This document shows, in pieces, positions 11,301 to 19,930 of a stretch of DNA of 32,054 nucleotides (positions are counted from its first letter, which is position 1; each line of letters starts with the position of its first letter). The translations under genes were made by a program, and so were the position numbers. The stretch is taken from the NCBI GenBank assembly GCA_021163295.1, contig JAGGXD010000201.1, forward strand, positions 1 through 32,054, given 5' to 3'. The notes under the pieces are model-generated. The model was not told the DNA's origin, did no database searches, and was given only the letters and a program-made list of their open reading frames with translations. The stretch is from Bacteroidales bacterium (GTDB lineage: Bacteria > Bacteroidota > Bacteroidia > Bacteroidales > VadinHA17).

Positions 11301-11439
11301 AAATGCGAGGATTATTCAAGTCAGGAAACAGATCAACACCAAGCTTTTTGTATGAGATACCCCCAAGCAATACTATACCGAGGACGATCATGGAAATAGT
11401 TACCGGGAAATTTATGGCGAATGCTGTAAGTTTTTTCAT
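8338..11439 (-). CDS. RND-family efflux permease (AcrB-like/HAE type)
   Basis: 1033 aa; GMLVDNAIVVMENIFRN in TM4, GIAVNDSIILVDRINQLR, RPILMTSLTTIIALLPL; complete RND length. Confidence 0.97.
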   Translation of the reverse strand: MKKLTAFAINFPVTISMIVLGIVLLGGISYKKLGVDLFPDLNNPRIFVEIKAGERPPEEMEKQYVGNIESIAIRQKGVVQVSSICMVGSAQINVEYSWDTDMDEAFLDLQKNLSSFGQGQEIEEMNITQHDPNTAPVMLIGLTHERISDMNELRKVGENYIRNELVRLEGIADVKLSGQEESEIQISTNNYKLKAFNLSLNDISGQIQNYNRNVSGGTVSEMGLQYVVKGVSILNEVKDFQNIIVGYRSVEQTDPATGTSNIGKAPVFLKDVAEIEMVNQKPVNIVRLNGQRCIGLSIYKETRFNTVKAVRQISESLEDIEKALPGYHLNIVANQGNFIISAIKEVEQTALIGIVIAIFVLFIFLRRFGTTLIISLAIPISIIATFNMMYFADLTLNIMTLGGLALGAGMLVDNAIVVMENIFRNHESGLSVKEAAIKGASEVSGAIIASTITTIVVFLPIVYLHGASGELFKDEAWTVAFSLLSSLLIAIFLIPMLYHLVFKNRLSPPFGKSVKFTAYGKFLKKALKYKLFVILGAALLIGTAVLIFPKVGTEFMPKADVREFDVEINLPEGTRLERTESTIANMELVLQDLLEGQEYELYSHIGPETILTGDEQAIFTNENSGYMKIKLGENAKYTSNHLIETIDKVFADIPGLEINYIQDEMALRSILGTEEAPIIVEISGDDLKVIEQLTREVSDKIMLLPHIFNVQTSIEDGSPEIDVIIDRMRAGMFNLSVASVTEKIRNKLEGASAGKMEDGGEMRDITVRLPEKDLSSFMNMTISNGEQIIRLDEIASIETSIAPRKIIRRNQVRIGKVFAQMEKGVALNKISEEIVEKLAEISLPANYRIQVTGEEKKRKDSVNNLSFALLLSIVLVYMVLSSQFESLIHPFTILLTIPLAVVGTILLFFFLGKPISVMAIIGIIILVGIAVNDSIILVDRINQLRKEGVDRADAIVKAVQQRIRPILMTSLTTIIALLPLSIGVGESASLRSPMALAVIGGLVTSTLLTLLVIPCLYDLLDRLRRNRSVETNG

Positions 11440-12501
11440 CTACTTAATCACCTTTACTTTCGACCGGTTTCTAAGAGTTTCAAATCCTTTAGTTACAAGG
11501 CGATCATTTAAAGAAAGTCCTTTTAAAACTTCAGCTTTTTCCTGGTTTTCAAGTCCAATAGTTATTTCCCGCTGGAAAGCGGTGCCTTGTTCTACAACAA
11601 ATACTTTTTTACCGGTTGGACTGGAAAGGATAAGATCTTTACTAATAACAATAGTACTATCCTTGCTCCTGATAATGATATCAGCATTTACAAACATTCC
11701 GGGTTTAAGCTGGAGTAAGGGATTATTTATCAGTATTTTTCCTTTGAAAGTGCGGGTTTCTGTATTAATTGCCGGGGAGAGCTCATGGATCTTCCCGCTC
11801 AGTGTATCTTCCGGCAATGTGTAATTTGTTATTCTCACCGTCTGACCCGGTTTAACTGTTGACAGATACTTTTCGGGCAGGTTTGTTTCCATATACATCT
11901 TTTTATAATCAAGCAATTCCATCAGCATATCTCCTGTATTAATCCGGGTACCCGGTGTGAAATAAGGCAGGTCTACAATTACACCGGCAATGGGAGCCTT
12001 AATGCTCATCTTATCCAACATTAATTGTGCATTCCTGTAATCATATTTTGCATTGATAAAGGAGACTTCCGCATTTCGCATTTCGCGAAGTGTAACACCT
12101 CCCTTGTCAAAAAGTGATTTTTGTTTTTCATGTTCCTGCTGCGATATTTCAAGGTTTAACCTTTTTGATTCTATGGCAATATTGTTTTCATATTCCTTAT
12201 CCTCAAGGCGTATAAGTGTTTGTCCTTCTTTCACTTTATCACCTAATTTATATGGCTGTCCTGTTGTTGGATTGGTCATTAGTTTGTAATGGCCGGTAAT
12301 TTCTGCTTTTATCTCTGCTTTGCTTAGAGCCATTGCTGTACCTGTGGTATTTACATATTCCTCAATTGCCCCGGCTTTTATTTCCATAGTGGATACAGGA
12401 ATAGCAAGATCTGTTTCTGTTTTATCATCCGACCTGTTGCAGGAAGTGATAGTTAGCAGGCCAATAATTAAGATTGAAAGATTTGTAAGAAGTTTCATCA
12501 T
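11440..12501 (-). CDS. RND efflux periplasmic adaptor (membrane fusion protein), predicted lipoprotein
   Basis: 353 aa; lipobox-like LTITSC; barrel-sandwich and hairpin pattern (KEGQTLIRLEDKEYE ... IKAPIAGVIVDLPYFTPGTRINTGDMLMEL ... LKPGMFVNADI). Confidence 0.95.
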   Translation of the reverse strand: MMKLLTNLSILIIGLLTITSCNRSDDKTETDLAIPVSTMEIKAGAIEEYVNTTGTAMALSKAEIKAEITGHYKLMTNPTTGQPYKLGDKVKEGQTLIRLEDKEYENNIAIESKRLNLEISQQEHEKQKSLFDKGGVTLREMRNAEVSFINAKYDYRNAQLMLDKMSIKAPIAGVIVDLPYFTPGTRINTGDMLMELLDYKKMYMETNLPEKYLSTVKPGQTVRITNYTLPEDTLSGKIHELSPAINTETRTFKGKILINNPLLQLKPGMFVNADIIIRSKDSTIVISKDLILSSPTGKKVFVVEQGTAFQREITIGLENQEKAEVLKGLSLNDRLVTKGFETLRNRSKVKVIK

Positions 12502-12529
12502 TATAGTTTATGGTTAAAAATTTTAATAT

Positions 12530-14017
12530 TTATTTTTCTTTAAACAACTCTTCAGGTATTAAAGGTTTTTTATTAACAAAATCGTATAGTGTTTGAATTT
12601 TTAAATTCAGTAATTCAATTTTATAGTTGATAAGAGCCTGGACATAAGCCGTTTTCTTTCCAGACAGCTGAGTTTGATAAAGATTAAGATCCATGCCTGT
12701 CAGATCACCGTTCTGGTATCGTTCAAGGTTGATCTCGTATGTAAGCTGAGCATTTATTTCGTTTTGTTTAGCAATTTCAATTTGATTTTGCTGGTTGATC
12801 AGGTTTCTGTAAACTTTGCGGATATCAATAATAATTTGCTTTTTTTCCTCAGACAGATTTAGCTCCTGGGTTTGGACAACTGCCTCCTGGGCTTTAATGC
12901 GTGCCTCTCGTTCTCCCCAGTCAAATATCGGTATGTTAAACGAAACAGCTACCCTTGGGTTTTGAGTGGGGTTATTGTAGATGTCTGTGAAGTTTTCATT
13001 ATCGCCGGTTAAACCAATGGATAATTCCATATCTCCCCTGAACTCATTCAGGGCCTTAGTTCGGATTAGCTGAAACTGCGAAGATTGCAGGTCAATTTCA
13101 CGTTGTCGCAACTCCATTCTTGAGTTTAGCCCATAATTCACGGCTTTCTCCATGTCCACTTCAACCGGTGAAGTAGTGATGTCGGCTGCAATGAGTATTT
13201 CCTCATACAGGTCCATGCCCAGGAAGCGGATAAACTCGTCTTTAGCATTTTCAAGGGTTACCTCCTGATTTTGCAGACTTGATTTGGCTGTAGCCAGGTT
13301 TAACTCAGCCTGGTAGAGTTCTTCTCTTGCTGCAAGTCCGGCATCCACTTTGTTTTTAATTATCGAATAACTTTCCTCTGTATTTTCCAGCTCTTCCTGT
13401 GCAATAGTCAGATTCATTTGGGCCATATATACATTATAAAAGAATTGTGTTACATTTTTTTCAAGATTAAGTTCTTGAAGAGTATAGCTTATATGTGCAT
13501 TTTCGTAAGCCAGCTCAATTTCTTTCAGATCCAGTTTTGTTTGGTTGTATGTAAACAAAGGCTGGTTAAGACTCAGGTATAAGTAGTTAATAAATGATTC
13601 ATTATCGGATTGAACATTTTGAAAATCAGATTTGCTTTTTTGCCATCTAAGATTATTAACAAGCGATAATGTACCATCAGAGAACGGAATGCGCTGGTCA
13701 ACCCTGAATGTACCGGATGTCCTGAATGATTCGTTCGTGTACCATTCTGAGAACCGGGTGTCAAACTGCCGGGTTTTGCTGTATTCTGCCGGGGTTAGAT
13801 TGAACCTGAATTGTGATTTCTGGGAAGCTTTTTGTGCATTCAGCGACTCCCTGTAACGTTGGAGGTTCAGCATAGATATTTTAATATCAGGACTGTTAAC
13901 GCCGGCAATATCAATCGCTTTTTCGAGTGTAATCAAAGTTTGTGCCGGTAGAGTTAATGTCATTAGGGAAAGTGTGAACAAGATAACAGATCGCACTATT
14001 TTTTTTTCAGTACTCAT
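12530..14017 (-). CDS. TolC-family outer membrane efflux protein
   Basis: 495 aa; signal peptide, long helical repeats typical of TolC/OMF (LEKAIDIAGVNSPDIKI, QAELNLATAKSSLQNQEVTLENAKDEFIRFLG, VAVSFNIPIFDWGEREARIKAQEA). Confidence 0.95.
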   Translation of the reverse strand: MSTEKKIVRSVILFTLSLMTLTLPAQTLITLEKAIDIAGVNSPDIKISMLNLQRYRESLNAQKASQKSQFRFNLTPAEYSKTRQFDTRFSEWYTNESFRTSGTFRVDQRIPFSDGTLSLVNNLRWQKSKSDFQNVQSDNESFINYLYLSLNQPLFTYNQTKLDLKEIELAYENAHISYTLQELNLEKNVTQFFYNVYMAQMNLTIAQEELENTEESYSIIKNKVDAGLAAREELYQAELNLATAKSSLQNQEVTLENAKDEFIRFLGMDLYEEILIAADITTSPVEVDMEKAVNYGLNSRMELRQREIDLQSSQFQLIRTKALNEFRGDMELSIGLTGDNENFTDIYNNPTQNPRVAVSFNIPIFDWGEREARIKAQEAVVQTQELNLSEEKKQIIIDIRKVYRNLINQQNQIEIAKQNEINAQLTYEINLERYQNGDLTGMDLNLYQTQLSGKKTAYVQALINYKIELLNLKIQTLYDFVNKKPLIPEELFKEK

Positions 14018-14028
14018 GTTTTTTAATA

Positions 14029-17000
14029 TTATTGTTTAACAAATTTTATTGCATCTGCAACTACAACACGACTCTCTGAATTGTTTGTCAGCTCAACAAT
14101 TGCTGTATCAGGAGAAAAATAGTAGGAGCCGAGGTGGTTCCAGCCTGTTTGATCATTATTCAGCGAGAGAACCGGCTCGTCGGTTCCGTTATTATGATGA
14201 ATTACAAATTGGTATTCCCCCTTAGGTTTATCTTTTGACCGTCTCTGTTGTACATTTTCAATATAATAGTAAACATCATAATAAGCGGTTTCTTTTATTG
14301 GTACTTTCCAAATGGCTTTCCGGTCGCCTGATCCTGACCTTACATAACTGGCAGAACGGATATATTTACCATAAAATGAAGAGTTTGTTGTGGGGGTCCA
14401 GTTAATGGGTGCCCGCCAGGTTCGAAAGCCGGTATATTCTACATCGGATTCATCAGGAGGGAATAAAAGTTTAATTAACAAACCTTCACTCTCGGGCTGG
14501 ACCACAGAAAACTCAGGGTCTTCATTATCGATAATGATCTCATTTTCTTCTAAATTTCGAACAGGATTATCAGTTAACCTTTCATATTCCACCGATTGTA
14601 TCTTGAAATTATCTTCAAGTTTCGGAAAGTTTTTTGTAATTGTAGATGGAATATTTTTGGATGTCAATGTATGGATTGTCATCATTCGGGGATCATTATC
14701 GAATAAATAGCTAAGCTCCTTGGTTTGTCCCTTCTCCAGATAAATCACTTTTTCAACCGTATTATCCTCTTCCTCTTTACCTCCCTGGAATCTGCCTCTT
14801 CCCCTTCCCCTTCCACCTCCCTGGGAGCTCAATCTGAATCGTATCTTTATTACTCCATCAGCGTTTTCTAAATTAGACACTTTAAACTGAACCATGCTAA
14901 GAATCCGCTCGCCATCTTTCACGTTTTTTCCAATAATCGGACTGAATAAAAAACCCGGCATCTGAATACCGCTGAACCAGTTATCCATGTATTGGTTTAG
15001 ACTAAGGTTAAATTTTTCGTAAAGTTTTTCATTGAATTCTTTAAAACTGACTTTCCGGTAAAGATTTTCGGTAAAAAAATCATACAGGAACTTGTCAAAC
15101 TCTTCCTGTCCTGCTTTTGTTTTAATAATAGAGAATAAAACTTCGCCCTTTAGTTTAATTATATTATCAATAATTGTTTTTTGTTCCTTATCCAGCAACA
15201 ATTCACTAAAGCTTTTATATTGTAATGCCATGTTAGCTTTTTCATCTTCACTAACACCGGTAAAATCTCGCATCCATGTAAAGCGCTCATCTGAATTTGA
15301 GCTTTGAAGATAAGCTTCTACAATTCTGTTTATTATAGGCCAGTTTTCTGATTCGATATAGTTTGAGAAGTTGTAAAAAATTGGAAAAATAAAATAGTGA
15401 TTGAGTGTTTCTTCCGGTTGCCAGGTGCCCCTTCCACTACCTCTTTGCCAATTGGGTCGTCCCATTTCATTTATAAACAGGTTACAGAAATCGTTCAGGG
15501 CACGCACCTGGTATTGTTTATCTGTAGAACTTTCTTTAGACCATTTCGACCACCGTTTAAATTTTTTCACCTGTCCCTTAAAATCAACTTCCTGGGTTAG
15601 TAAACCTTTTTCAGGAAAGAAAATGATCTCGGGCTGCACGATCCCGAATCCACTTGACCAGATATGATTGTACGAGGCAAACTGAACAGGTGTTTCAACA
15701 ATACTAAACCGGGAGAATGGGTAGCTAAGGTTAATATTTCGCTGGTAGTCCTCAAACCGCTCAAATATTATCGCGGTGATAGTATCTTTTATTTCCGGCA
15801 GGGATCCGGAAAAAAAGTCGTGGCCTGTTTTATAATATACACTGAATTGAATATTGTTTGTGTCAATAGTTATTTTTTCATAATCTCCTATGGCAAGCGA
15901 TATTTGCGGCAGAGGGTGCTCCGGGGAAAACATCCATCCATTTTCTTTTTCCAGTATTTTCCCCTGGGAGACGGGAATAATATTGTGACTTGTTTGAACA
16001 TCCAGTGTAAATTCCGTAAAATCTTTGTGTAGCCAATTGGGGTTGGTTGAGCTGTATGTCACACCACTCTTTGGGTACCAGCCTGTTTCCTGGGTCAGCA
16101 ATACATATTCAGGGGAGATAAAACTGTACTTTTTGGGAATATTAAATATATCCGGTCCGTATTTTGTTTGACGTGTCTCTTCGTCAATATCAAGATAACA
16201 ATATGACTCAATAATATTGCCCCTGTATTTAATGGTTAGTTGAAATGTATCGGCAGAAGAAATTTCCCGGCCGGGTTGTATGATTATCAAATGTTGTTTT
16301 CGTAAATACTCAAGTTGATCTGTACCGGAGTGAATTGATTCAACTACAAGCCCCGGATTCAGGTTTAGAATAATTTCATCTGCAGATGAATTATTATTGT
16401 TTTGAAGTGTGATCTTTGAATCCACTTCAATAGTTTTACCGGTATGCTGCAAAGAAATATTATGACGTGTGATATCAAAAACCGGCTCAGAAGCATACCG
16501 GTTGTTGAGAGAAATGATAGAATCACGGGTTTGTTGATCGTGCTGGAATCTTTGGATATGGTTGTTCATGAGACCGATACTGAATGCAATAGCCAATATG
16601 CCAAAAATTAGCGATACATAATTCATGCCCTTTGATTGGGGTAGTCTTTTTAGGAGAAAAACAGTTAGAGAAATAAATCCGAGACCAAGAAAAAAATAGA
16701 TACCCCGGTGAACCAAAATTTCATTCAAATTACTAAAGCCTACAAATTCCGATTTCATCAGGGGGATATTGAAAGCCATGTAATCAAAGAGGTAGTACAC
16801 TTTGGTTTTCAGGTAAAAAAGTGTGAGGGCAATATAGCCAAGAAGCAGGATAAATGTAATAGCCTGGTTCCTGATGATGCTCATTAGCAGAAAAGATGCA
16901 CCTAAAATGAACATAAGAGTAGGAAGGCTGATAAGTAGTAAGTAGTAAATGTACGCCATAAAATCGGTTTCATGACCCTTAACAGCCATATTAAATATCA

Positions 17001-17388
17001 GCGCCATGAGCAGTACGATAAAATTAATTGCAAAGAAAACAACTAAATTGCCTACGGTTTTTCCAATAACATAATCTCCGTTAGTCATCGATCGCATATA
17101 AATTACCTCGGTGGTGTCCAGTTTTTTATCCCGTTTCAGAAAATCGGAAGCAAGAAAGACTGCGATTATTGCCTGCGCTACATTTAAAATTAGCAGATTA
17201 GCATAAGGAATACCTGCTGGAATAGCCACGATATTCCATTCCGGACCTTCAATGTTGGTCTGCGTCATCAGATTAAAGAAAAACAGAACGACCAGGGATA
17301 ATATTCCGAAAATGCGAAAAAACCAGCTGCGGGAGAGCGTTTTTACCTCGTATTTTGCAATGGAACGGATATGATATATCGAGATCAT
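14029..17388 (-). CDS. ABC-2-type permease fused to an M1-peptidase-like (degenerate) ectodomain and a golvesin-like C-terminal domain
   Basis: 1119 aa; N-terminal ABC-2 TM bundle, additional TMs, then an M1-like beta-rich region lacking HExxH, a Gly/Arg-rich stretch, and a C-terminus WNHLGSYYFSPDTAIVELTNNSESRVVVADAIKFVKQ resembling golvesin-like domains. Start overlaps the upstream ATPase stop by 4 bp (ATGA). Confidence 0.8.
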   Translation of the reverse strand: MISIYHIRSIAKYEVKTLSRSWFFRIFGILSLVVLFFFNLMTQTNIEGPEWNIVAIPAGIPYANLLILNVAQAIIAVFLASDFLKRDKKLDTTEVIYMRSMTNGDYVIGKTVGNLVVFFAINFIVLLMALIFNMAVKGHETDFMAYIYYLLLISLPTLMFILGASFLLMSIIRNQAITFILLLGYIALTLFYLKTKVYYLFDYMAFNIPLMKSEFVGFSNLNEILVHRGIYFFLGLGFISLTVFLLKRLPQSKGMNYVSLIFGILAIAFSIGLMNNHIQRFQHDQQTRDSIISLNNRYASEPVFDITRHNISLQHTGKTIEVDSKITLQNNNNSSADEIILNLNPGLVVESIHSGTDQLEYLRKQHLIIIQPGREISSADTFQLTIKYRGNIIESYCYLDIDEETRQTKYGPDIFNIPKKYSFISPEYVLLTQETGWYPKSGVTYSSTNPNWLHKDFTEFTLDVQTSHNIIPVSQGKILEKENGWMFSPEHPLPQISLAIGDYEKITIDTNNIQFSVYYKTGHDFFSGSLPEIKDTITAIIFERFEDYQRNINLSYPFSRFSIVETPVQFASYNHIWSSGFGIVQPEIIFFPEKGLLTQEVDFKGQVKKFKRWSKWSKESSTDKQYQVRALNDFCNLFINEMGRPNWQRGSGRGTWQPEETLNHYFIFPIFYNFSNYIESENWPIINRIVEAYLQSSNSDERFTWMRDFTGVSEDEKANMALQYKSFSELLLDKEQKTIIDNIIKLKGEVLFSIIKTKAGQEEFDKFLYDFFTENLYRKVSFKEFNEKLYEKFNLSLNQYMDNWFSGIQMPGFLFSPIIGKNVKDGERILSMVQFKVSNLENADGVIKIRFRLSSQGGGRGRGRGRFQGGKEEEDNTVEKVIYLEKGQTKELSYLFDNDPRMMTIHTLTSKNIPSTITKNFPKLEDNFKIQSVEYERLTDNPVRNLEENEIIIDNEDPEFSVVQPESEGLLIKLLFPPDESDVEYTGFRTWRAPINWTPTTNSSFYGKYIRSASYVRSGSGDRKAIWKVPIKETAYYDVYYYIENVQQRRSKDKPKGEYQFVIHHNNGTDEPVLSLNNDQTGWNHLGSYYFSPDTAIVELTNNSESRVVVADAIKFVKQ

Positions 17389-18287
17389 AATGCTTGAATT
17401 ATTTCTCTGGTTTCCTGTTTGTTTTCCATAAAATGAATGTATGCATGCTCCAGGTTAGGATCGATTTTTTTTGCCCTGAAATCGTTTAGTTTGTCGGCAA
17501 CAACCTGTATTTCCCAACCACCTTCAACAGGAATACTGGAAACAACAGGGTATCTTTTATTCAGTTCAAGGTAATCTTTTTCATTTGCTTGCACAAGCCA
17601 GACATGCCCTTTGGTTTGTTGGATAAGTGTGTCGGGTGGACCTGAAAACACCAACTCCCCCCGGTCGAGCAAAGCCATTTGATTACATGTGCTTGAAATA
17701 TCCCCTACAATGTGAGTGGAAAGGATGATGATAATATCTTTTGTACTCATTGTTGAGAGCAGGTTTCTGAATCGTATCCTTTCCTCGGGATCGAGGCCGG
17801 TAGTAGGTTCATCAATAATTATGATTTTTGGCTCATTTATAAGTGCCTGTGCAATACCAAGCCGCCTTTTCATTCCACCCGATAGTTTGCTTGCTTTACG
17901 GTCCCGGGCTTCAAATAAACCAACTTCTTCGAGCATCTTTTCCACGGCAATGTTCCGGCTGTGGCGGTTTTTCATGCCGGATAAGCGGGCGGCATAATCC
18001 AGGAATTCAGAGGTGCGTAATTTTGAAAAAAAGCGAAAATCCTGTGGAAGATAACCCATCATAGCACGTATCTCTTTACGGTTTTTAATCAGGTCCAGTT
18101 GATTTACTTTTACCTGACCTGTGCTTGGTTTCATCAGTGTAACCAGAATTCTCATCAGGGTTGATTTTCCGGCACCGTTCGGACCAAGTAATCCAAACAT
18201 TCCGTTCTCAATGTTCAGGGTTACCTCTTTCAGGGCATTGTTTCCGTTCCGGTAGGTCTTACCCAGATTTTCAATTGTTATTTCCAC
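17385..18287 (-). CDS. ABC transporter ATP-binding protein
   Basis: 300 aa; GLLGPNGAGKSTLMRIL Walker A, KLSGGMKRRLGIAQ signature, IIIIDEPTTGLDPEERIRF Walker B, STHI H-loop. Confidence 0.97.
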   Translation of the reverse strand: MEITIENLGKTYRNGNNALKEVTLNIENGMFGLLGPNGAGKSTLMRILVTLMKPSTGQVKVNQLDLIKNRKEIRAMMGYLPQDFRFFSKLRTSEFLDYAARLSGMKNRHSRNIAVEKMLEEVGLFEARDRKASKLSGGMKRRLGIAQALINEPKIIIIDEPTTGLDPEERIRFRNLLSTMSTKDIIIILSTHIVGDISSTCNQMALLDRGELVFSGPPDTLIQQTKGHVWLVQANEKDYLELNKRYPVVSSIPVEGGWEIQVVADKLNDFRAKKIDPNLEHAYIHFMENKQETREIIQAL

Positions 18288-18443
18288 AGGAAACCAGAAT
18301 TTAGGAGTGTCATATTATTAGACGTGTTAATGCAATAAAAATTTCATAAAAATCCAAATATTTTGATAATAAATTAGATTTCTCAGAACGAGCTATTATT
18401 TATAGACAGTTTATTAAGAATATTGCTGCTTTTTATGTTTGGA

Positions 18444-19745
18444 TTATCCTCTCTTTTCCTTAACGATAGTTTTTACAGCGTTTACAAATTTATCCAATTC
18501 CCTGGTAGTTGTATATAGATTAGGAGTTACTCTTATTCCGTGAATATTTTCCCAGTTAATAACAATTGTGTAAATTTTATATTTGTCAAGCAGTGCTACC
18601 TGAATATCAGCTGGGTCAATTCCCTCAATGGCAAAATTTCCTAAACCGCATGCATATTCAGGCTTAAAAGAGGTAAAGAATTTAGCCCCTGTTATTTCAT
18701 TTATTCCGTTCATCCAGTAGTTTTTCAGGTATCTGAGTCTTTCTTCTTTTCTTTTCGCTCCAATCATATAATAAAAATCAATAGCCTTGCCAATTGCCAG
18801 CTCAGCCGGGAACGAACGTGTACCCATAGCTTCAAATTTAATAATATTATCTGATTGGGGATCGCCCGGAGCTGTGAGAGGCCATATCTTCTTTATTTTG
18901 TCTTTCTTAACATAAAGCATACCGGTGCCAAAAGGTGCATAAAGCCACTTATGCAAGCTTGTGCCATAGTAATCAACTTCAGTATCAGGAATTTTAAATT
19001 CGAAATGTGCAAAAGCATGGGCTCCATCGAGCATTACTTCAATACCTCGTTTATGTGCTTCGCGTGCTATCTTTTTAGCAGGTAATATCTGACCTGTCCA
19101 GTTTATTACATGCATTATCTGAATTATCTTTGTTTTTGAGGTGAATGCATCAACATAAGTTTTAACAATAAGATCATCATCCTCAACAGGTTGGGGTAGA
19201 TTAATCCATTTCAGTACAATACCATCCCGTTTTTCTCTTTGTTTCCATGCATTGATCATATTTGGATAGTCTTGTTTAGTAAGCACCACTTCATCTCCTT
19301 TTTCAAGTTCAAGTCCGAAAATTACAGTTTCAAGCGCTTCAGTTGTGTTTCTCTGAATAGCGATCTCTTCAGATGAACATCCTGCCAGTTTAGCCAGCGA
19401 TTCTCTAACCGATTCTCTTCCTTTTCCAAATACATGCCACATATAATATGCAGGACCTTCATTACATATACGGTTATATTTTTCAAATGCATCCTGAACT
19501 ATTTTGGGTTGCGGACAAACACCACCATTATTCAGATTCATCATATTTGATGATGAGGTAAAGGAGCGTTGAACCCAGTACCAAAAATCCTCATCAGTAG
19601 CTACTTTCTCCGGTGGTAAAAGTGAAACACGGTTCAGGGCTTTTTCAGCTTCACTACCATAAGCACTTTTAAACATTGAACTTAGTGCCAGCGTGCCGGC
19701 GGCAGTCAATGAATTTTTCAGAAATTTTCTTCGGTTTGATTTCAT
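18444..19745 (-). CDS. Aminotransferase class V-fold PLP-dependent protein, with Tat-like signal
   Basis: 433 aa; NRRKFLKNSLTAAGTLALSS twin-arginine leader; NTTEALETVIFGL, MLDGAHAFAHF, YYGTSLHKWLYAPFGTGMLYV with putative PLP Lys. Confidence 0.9.
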   Translation of the reverse strand: MKSNRRKFLKNSLTAAGTLALSSMFKSAYGSEAEKALNRVSLLPPEKVATDEDFWYWVQRSFTSSSNMMNLNNGGVCPQPKIVQDAFEKYNRICNEGPAYYMWHVFGKGRESVRESLAKLAGCSSEEIAIQRNTTEALETVIFGLELEKGDEVVLTKQDYPNMINAWKQREKRDGIVLKWINLPQPVEDDDLIVKTYVDAFTSKTKIIQIMHVINWTGQILPAKKIAREAHKRGIEVMLDGAHAFAHFEFKIPDTEVDYYGTSLHKWLYAPFGTGMLYVKKDKIKKIWPLTAPGDPQSDNIIKFEAMGTRSFPAELAIGKAIDFYYMIGAKRKEERLRYLKNYWMNGINEITGAKFFTSFKPEYACGLGNFAIEGIDPADIQVALLDKYKIYTIVINWENIHGIRVTPNLYTTTRELDKFVNAVKTIVKEKRG

Positions 19746-19894
19746 AACAGGTATTTTTGTTTTTTATAAAAAGTTATCATTAATCAACTGAATACTTATC
19801 ATTATATAATCAAATAAAAATACCCAATTTCATCTAGATTGCAAAATGAAATATTGAAAAGAGGAAGAAAGAGATTCATATTTAATGAAAAGAA

Positions 19895-19902
19895 TATCTT
19901 TG
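19895..19902 (+). promoter_or_regulatory. Putative Bacteroidota -7 element for lepA
   Basis: TATCTTTG matches TAnnTTTG, 28 nt upstream of the lepA ATG; no correctly spaced -33 TTTG seen. Confidence 0.45.
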
Positions 19903-19930
19903 TGGGATATTTCAATGGCGTAAGGGAAAA

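Noticed and set aside
11222-11824. 200-aa plus-strand ORF antisense to RND/MFP genes
   Set aside because: Spans the boundary of two well-supported minus-strand genes, has no recognisable domain and composition typical of an antisense shadow frame. The same applies to the other antisense ORFs in the track (e.g. 1038-1421 -, 5195-5587 +, 9020-9463 +, 20275-20751 -, 26476-26796 -).
14029-17388. Active M1 metallopeptidase annotation
   Set aside because: No HExxH motif found in the translated sequence; only fold-level resemblance can be argued.
18288-18443. Promoter for the efflux operon
   Set aside because: Intergenic region is AT-rich, but I found no convincing TAnnTTTG with spaced TTTG on the minus strand, and no TetR/MarR-type regulator gene is adjacent, so no site is reported.
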